Part shown: in pieces, positions 59,681 through 64,000 of the stretch | Layout of the letters: every line of letters begins with the position of its first letter | How positions within the stretch are numbered: position 1 is the stretch's first letter | From: Phorcus lineatus | Taxonomy: Eukaryota; Mollusca; Gastropoda; Trochida; Trochidae | Length of the DNA: 64,000 nt | Reading direction: 5' to 3' | NCBI GenBank assembly: GCA_921293015.1 | Contig: OV121086.1 | Coordinates: forward strand, 39,759,402-39,823,401 | The notes under the pieces: generated by a model | What the model saw: only the letters and a program-made list of their open reading frames with translations | What the model was told of the DNA's origin: nothing | Database searches by the model: none | Made by a program: the position numbers and the translations under genes

Positions 59681-59774
59681 GAATATCACTTAAATCACAA
59701 AACTTAGTTCACTGCCGGGAGGAATTTAAAGAAACATGGTAGCACAGCATTAACTCCTAAAAGAACAGACAGAG

Positions 59775-59840
59775 AGTGAGTTAATTGTTGTTAAGCTATG
59801 CTTGGCCATGGGCAGTATTTCAGCCATTAGCAGTATATGC
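59775..59840 (+). repeat. Mutated gastropod SINE/MITE end
   Basis: GAGTGAGTTAATTGTTGTTA then GGCAGTATTTCAGCCATTAG; clearly related to 54704-54766 but more diverged. Confidence 0.6.
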
Positions 59841-61071
59841 GATAATCCAACCAAAAAGTATGTTTTAGTCATTTGTGGTACATTGTCACTACAAAGTCAA
59901 GATTAAATGTTCAGATCAAAACATAAATCAATTACTCGGAAGACCTCGACTTCCCATATTTTGGCACAAAAGATGAAAAACAGTTAGTGCTGAAAATTTA
60001 GGTATTTTCAACACCAGTTACATTTAAATGATCACACATATCAACCCTAAATATTCATATTTCAATAAAAAAAACTTACAGCAACTTGATCTGCCATAAA
60101 ACGTATGTAGCACTCTGACGACGATGTGCTGCCATTTTTCATCAAAATCGTAGAGCAAAACCGTTGTAATCATTCTCACTGAACACGAACGTGAGAGAAA
60201 ACAATTTTGAGGAAATAGAATGTGGAGGAAAACAGTCATTTATGAAGTTCAACATAACTATGCATGACACTGAACTTACTGCTTAGCAAATAACTAATTG
60301 ATTTACAGTTAATGAGTCAAACTTGTAATCCTATATGAACAGTTTCCTTAAATTATTATAGATATTGAATGAAATCCTTCCTGATGCCGACTATGCTGGA
60401 TTTATTGGACTAGAGTTTAATCATAGGCTGTCATATTTCTCATATGCGCCTATTTGACTGTTATATTTCCTGTTTTTCATTAACTATATGATACAATTGA
60501 ACTTGATATAACTGGTGGAAGATGATTTTTTTTATCCCGTTCACCCCTAAGAAACCAGTTACAAATATGTTTAGTTGTCTTTTTATTAGGACTGTAGGGT
60601 TCAAGGTGTTATAACCATTTCGTAACTATGGAAAATTATATGAATCAAGATGACAACACATAAAACTGTTTAAAAGAGAAATACCCACCCCAGTTTAAAC
60701 TAATCTTTTATAATAAACCCCAAAAGAAACTGCCATTATGAAGTGCAATAGTCCAACTATTCGACTCTGAAATGAAAATTGGACAATCAATCTAATATTT
60801 GAAATCTTTTAAAAACATGATGAAACGGAGACTGAGATTTAAAGATATATATCAGGCTCTCAAGACTTCTTATAGTTCTTTTTCTTCTTTTACGGTCTGG
60901 TCTAATTTCATAAAGCCCCCTTTGTGCTAAGGGTACCTTAACCATTATTTTCAACATCTAGTTACAATCATATTAGCCTAAAGGTGCTTTTTGTAAGTTG
61001 ACCAAGCTAGGGGCCATTTTCCCTTTCAGAATAAAAAATTTGACTGTTAGAAAAAACAGAGGCATTGACTT

Positions 61072-61200
61072 AAAGAGGCTATATCCGCTTACAGTTCGCC
61101 ATCTTGTTTTGAGGGAAAATGACATGAAAAAAGGCGCTGTCATTCTACTAATTTTACAACATTAAGAAAATAAACTATATATATATGGATAGAATATCCA
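61072..61200 (+). repeat. Dispersed repeat shared with 63729-63820
   Basis: CTTAAAGAGGCTATATCCGC and CGCCATCTTGTTTTGAG match CTTAAAGAGCCTGACCTATC and CGCCATTTTGTTTCGAGC at 63729. No far terminus identified for either. Confidence 0.5.
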
Positions 61201-62275
61201 CAAATTAACAAATGATAAGGATAACATTCCTCAACAATGCCTTGTTGTGCTGTTATGTTTTCACGCACAAAGTGCAGATGATTGGCTTCACTTTTCATTC
61301 TTGTTTTATTTCATCTACTTCACACTCTCATGTATCTATAGGGGTGCGTAATACAACCGGTTTTTTGGTATTTACCGGTAAAAAATAGAAATCGATACGT
61401 ATTGCAATACCGTCCTCAAAACCGGTTTTTCCTGGTTTTTATTTTTGCATGCGGATAACGTTATGCGGGTTAATAAAACTTGGGATTTTTTCCTGATTTT
61501 AACAATGGAAGTGAGTTGTTGGTGAAATAGCGAATGCAGACAATGGGAATTCCATTATTATAGCTAACAGAATGGATTTTGAAAGTTTATATTTCAATTT
61601 ATATAGATTACTAAAATCTAATAGACATTTAGACAAGTTAAATATGTTTAAATTAACTCAATCAGGGATTTCTTTATTGAGAAAAACATCCTGCATCAAT
61701 TGCAATATGCATTGCAATACAACTGCTCATATCGCAATATATCTAAATCTTTTCAATTCCCACCCCTTTGTATCTAGTTGTAAAATTTAAGTATACTAAG
61801 ATTTTACCCTCTTTTACATGTTTCAAATGGGTTCTGTTATAAGTATATACTAATAACATTCTTGTTTAAATGGAATGTCCACTTGAATTTCGTTTACACA
61901 AAAAATACCCAGATAGGACTGTCCTTTTAAAAAGATTTGCTACGAGAGAGTCGCAGAGAAAAGTTTTGAAGGACATGACACTCATCTAGAAATGTGCGAA
62001 GGTTTGTAGAAATTCTATATTCCAAAGTTGATCATGTCTGTAATTAACTGCGTGACAGAAAAGAATTGCATTGTCCCCTATCTCTCAATGCTGCAGTCTA
62101 TCACTGTCAGTCCACTGAACTAACTATGCCACACAGCTGACGAATACAATTACTGGAGGTATTTCCATTGGGATCAGTTTTCGGTGTCTCTAATTAAACA
62201 CTAATTACTTTGGCCTCAATTAAGGACAGAATCTTCAGATTGAGCTAATGTTATTCATTCACTTAGTTTTATTTT

Positions 62276-62709
62276 TTTGACAGACAGATCTTTATTCAAT
62301 AATGTAGGCCAAATGACCCATAGTACAGTTTTGGTTTACAGATATATGATTTCAGTCACGTGATAATATATAAGTACAATCATGTTTTTCTTATTTCGAA
62401 GACCTTTTTAAGGAAGAATGACACAGATATTAGCACATTTCTATTCTTCGAGTTTAACAAATTTATCAGTAATTGCTTATCTTTGTGGATAGGAGAAATG
62501 CTTGGGAGATATCTATTTCTAAGTTCATTATAATAACTACAATAAAAAAATACATGTAATTCATCTTCGATGCAGCCTTCTTTACAATATGTACATAAGC
62601 CAATATTGTCATCTTGAACATTTTTAGTTTTATTAGAAAGTACTGTGGGTTTGGTATTGTTAAGCATCAATTTTAAGTGGAAATTCATTTCAAAGCTCAT
62701 ATTAAACAT
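62276..62709 (-). pseudogene. LINE 3' end: C-terminal zinc-knuckle region of RT ORF
   Basis: The minus frame reads MSFEMNFHLKLMLNNTKP, then LCTYCKEGCIEDELHVFFYC and SYYNELRNRYLP, a C-x2-C...H...C knuckle typical of non-LTR retrotransposon C-termini. About 100 nt of 3' UTR follow, ending in AATAAAGATCTGTCTGTC. 5'-truncated, as LINEs often are. Confidence 0.8.
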
Positions 62710-64000
62710 TAATTACTTTTATCTCAACTAAGAACAGAATCTTAAATTGTATGTGCCAGAAGCTCAGAATCTGAATGGTTCCCAAATTAGCTCACATTGG
62801 ACTAGCTCTTGCTTCAGACCAAATGTATGTTACATCTAAACCAAACTACTGGATGATATCTACGTAAAAAGCATGTATAAGTAAAGTAAGTAAGTGTAAG
62901 TAAACAAGAACTTAAAATTGTAGTTGATAAAAAATTTTCATTTCAATTTGATTTAATTTTACAGTCTTTGTCTTAAAAAACCAAAACCTGCACATCAAAT
63001 AAGCACCAAATTATCTCTTCAAAATTTGTGAATGTCTACAAAGTTCAATTTACAAGATATCACAGTCTTTTATCTTTATTTAAATTTTTCAATTCTTTTG
63101 CATGAGAACTTTTGAGAAAATATTTAGGCAACTTAACAAAGCCATCTAGTACTAGTGGAGATGACATAATATAAATCCTGAGGCAGGATAAACAAACTAT
63201 GATTCTCCCAATGACAATTTCAGATTTATGGGACTGATCCATTCTATCCTTGGGCAATGTGAACCATCATAAAATGAGATAGTTCCTATCCCACGCCAGA
63301 AACACTTGAGACAATTAAGTCTGCAAACTGGTAATGCCAAATTATGTATCATCTAATTGCTACTTCAAATGGTCCATGAAATAATTTATGAGATGATAGA
63401 TAGCTCATGTTAACAGAAATGACTTCAACTCTGGTGTTTGCTCAAAGCGCATATATGTAATTGGTACCATATGCTATGATAATCAAATAAGTTTTTTACT
63501 GGGATGGTAATGCAAAATGTGACCAGCAGATGTCCCCCAATTCCATTTCCTGTTAGTAGAGAATCATTAAATTCTGGTTTTTTTCTTTATAAAATGATTT
63601 AATTGAAATTTTGATTGAAAGTATTGAAAAAAAATATTTTAACTGATATCAGTACACATCAACAACTTTTTCATATTTCTGTGTCATATCATTGTAAGGA
63701 CAAGGACAACCATGATGAACAACTGGCTTAAAGAGCCTGACCTATCAGCATCCAGTCCGCCATTTTGTTTCGAGCAAAATTTATGATGATTTTTAATTTA
63801 TGATAAATAAACTATTAGACTAATAAAAAATGCCTTTTAATGTTGCAGAAAGGCATTTCACACTTGTAATTCTGATGAATGGCTTCACATCTCATTTTTG
63901 CTTTATTTTACCGAGTGTTCGCTCTCCATTATTTAGTTGTCAAATCGAAATAAACCAAAATGTAATCCTCAGTATATGCCTTAGTTGTTAACAAAATTTT

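Noticed and set aside
60024-60239. Possible DOCK or other exon 'TTVLLYDFDEKWQHIVVRVL'
   Set aside because: No match to DOCK between DHR-1 and DHR-2 and no convincing acceptor/donor pair with consistent phase.

Overview
The window is AT-rich nuclear DNA from an invertebrate animal, most likely a mollusc and probably a gastropod. The evidence is canonical GT-AG introns, gastropod-type short repeats (GAGTGAGTGAG followed by a GTTTAACGCCGC core), two elements built like the molluscan 'pearl' or Helentron-derived (HINE) repeats, Tc1/mariner and LINE debris, and many MITEs. No prokaryotic gene organisation is present.

Only two protein genes can be built with confidence. Both are on the minus strand, and the phase of every exon chosen for them agrees with its neighbours. 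(1) 628-6993 is an amidase-signature hydrolase in at least nine exons. It closely resembles the bacterial amidases that accompany nitrile hydratase. The Lys / cis-Ser / Ser catalytic triad is complete, and the 3' end runs to or past the left edge of the window. (2) 28792-54552 is the 3' half of a DOCK-family Rho/Rac guanine exchange factor, nearest to DOCK3/DOCK4 (Drosophila Sponge). Eighteen exons encode 737 residues in one unbroken frame: most of the DHR-2 exchange domain, then a Ser/Pro-rich tail with several PxxPxR motifs and a YMEP motif, ending at a TGA at 28792-28794. The 5' exons lie beyond the right edge.

Layout: 0.6-7 kb, amidase, with a MITE 9 nt from one exon; 7-23.5 kb, intergenic and repeat-rich (LINE reverse transcriptase, a promoter-like or solo-LTR-like segment with two heat-shock elements, a pearl-like element, a Tc1 copy split by a MITE, mariner, TTAA MITEs and MITEs rich in TGACGTCA); 23.6-28.8 kb, probable 3' flank or UTR of the DOCK gene; 28.8-54.6 kb, DOCK exons and introns, the introns holding an 80-bp minisatellite of about 30 copies, a 60-bp minisatellite, a second pearl-like element, a 1.7-kb TIR element and decayed copies of an exon end; 54.6-64 kb, probably an upstream DOCK intron, with MITEs and a LINE fragment but no recognisable exon.

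The two genes have no evident functional link. I found no convincing new defence, toxin or regulatory system. The most interesting signals are the bacterial-like amidase, local duplications at exon borders in both genes, mobile elements next to 5' splice sites, and a MITE family that spreads CRE-type palindromes.
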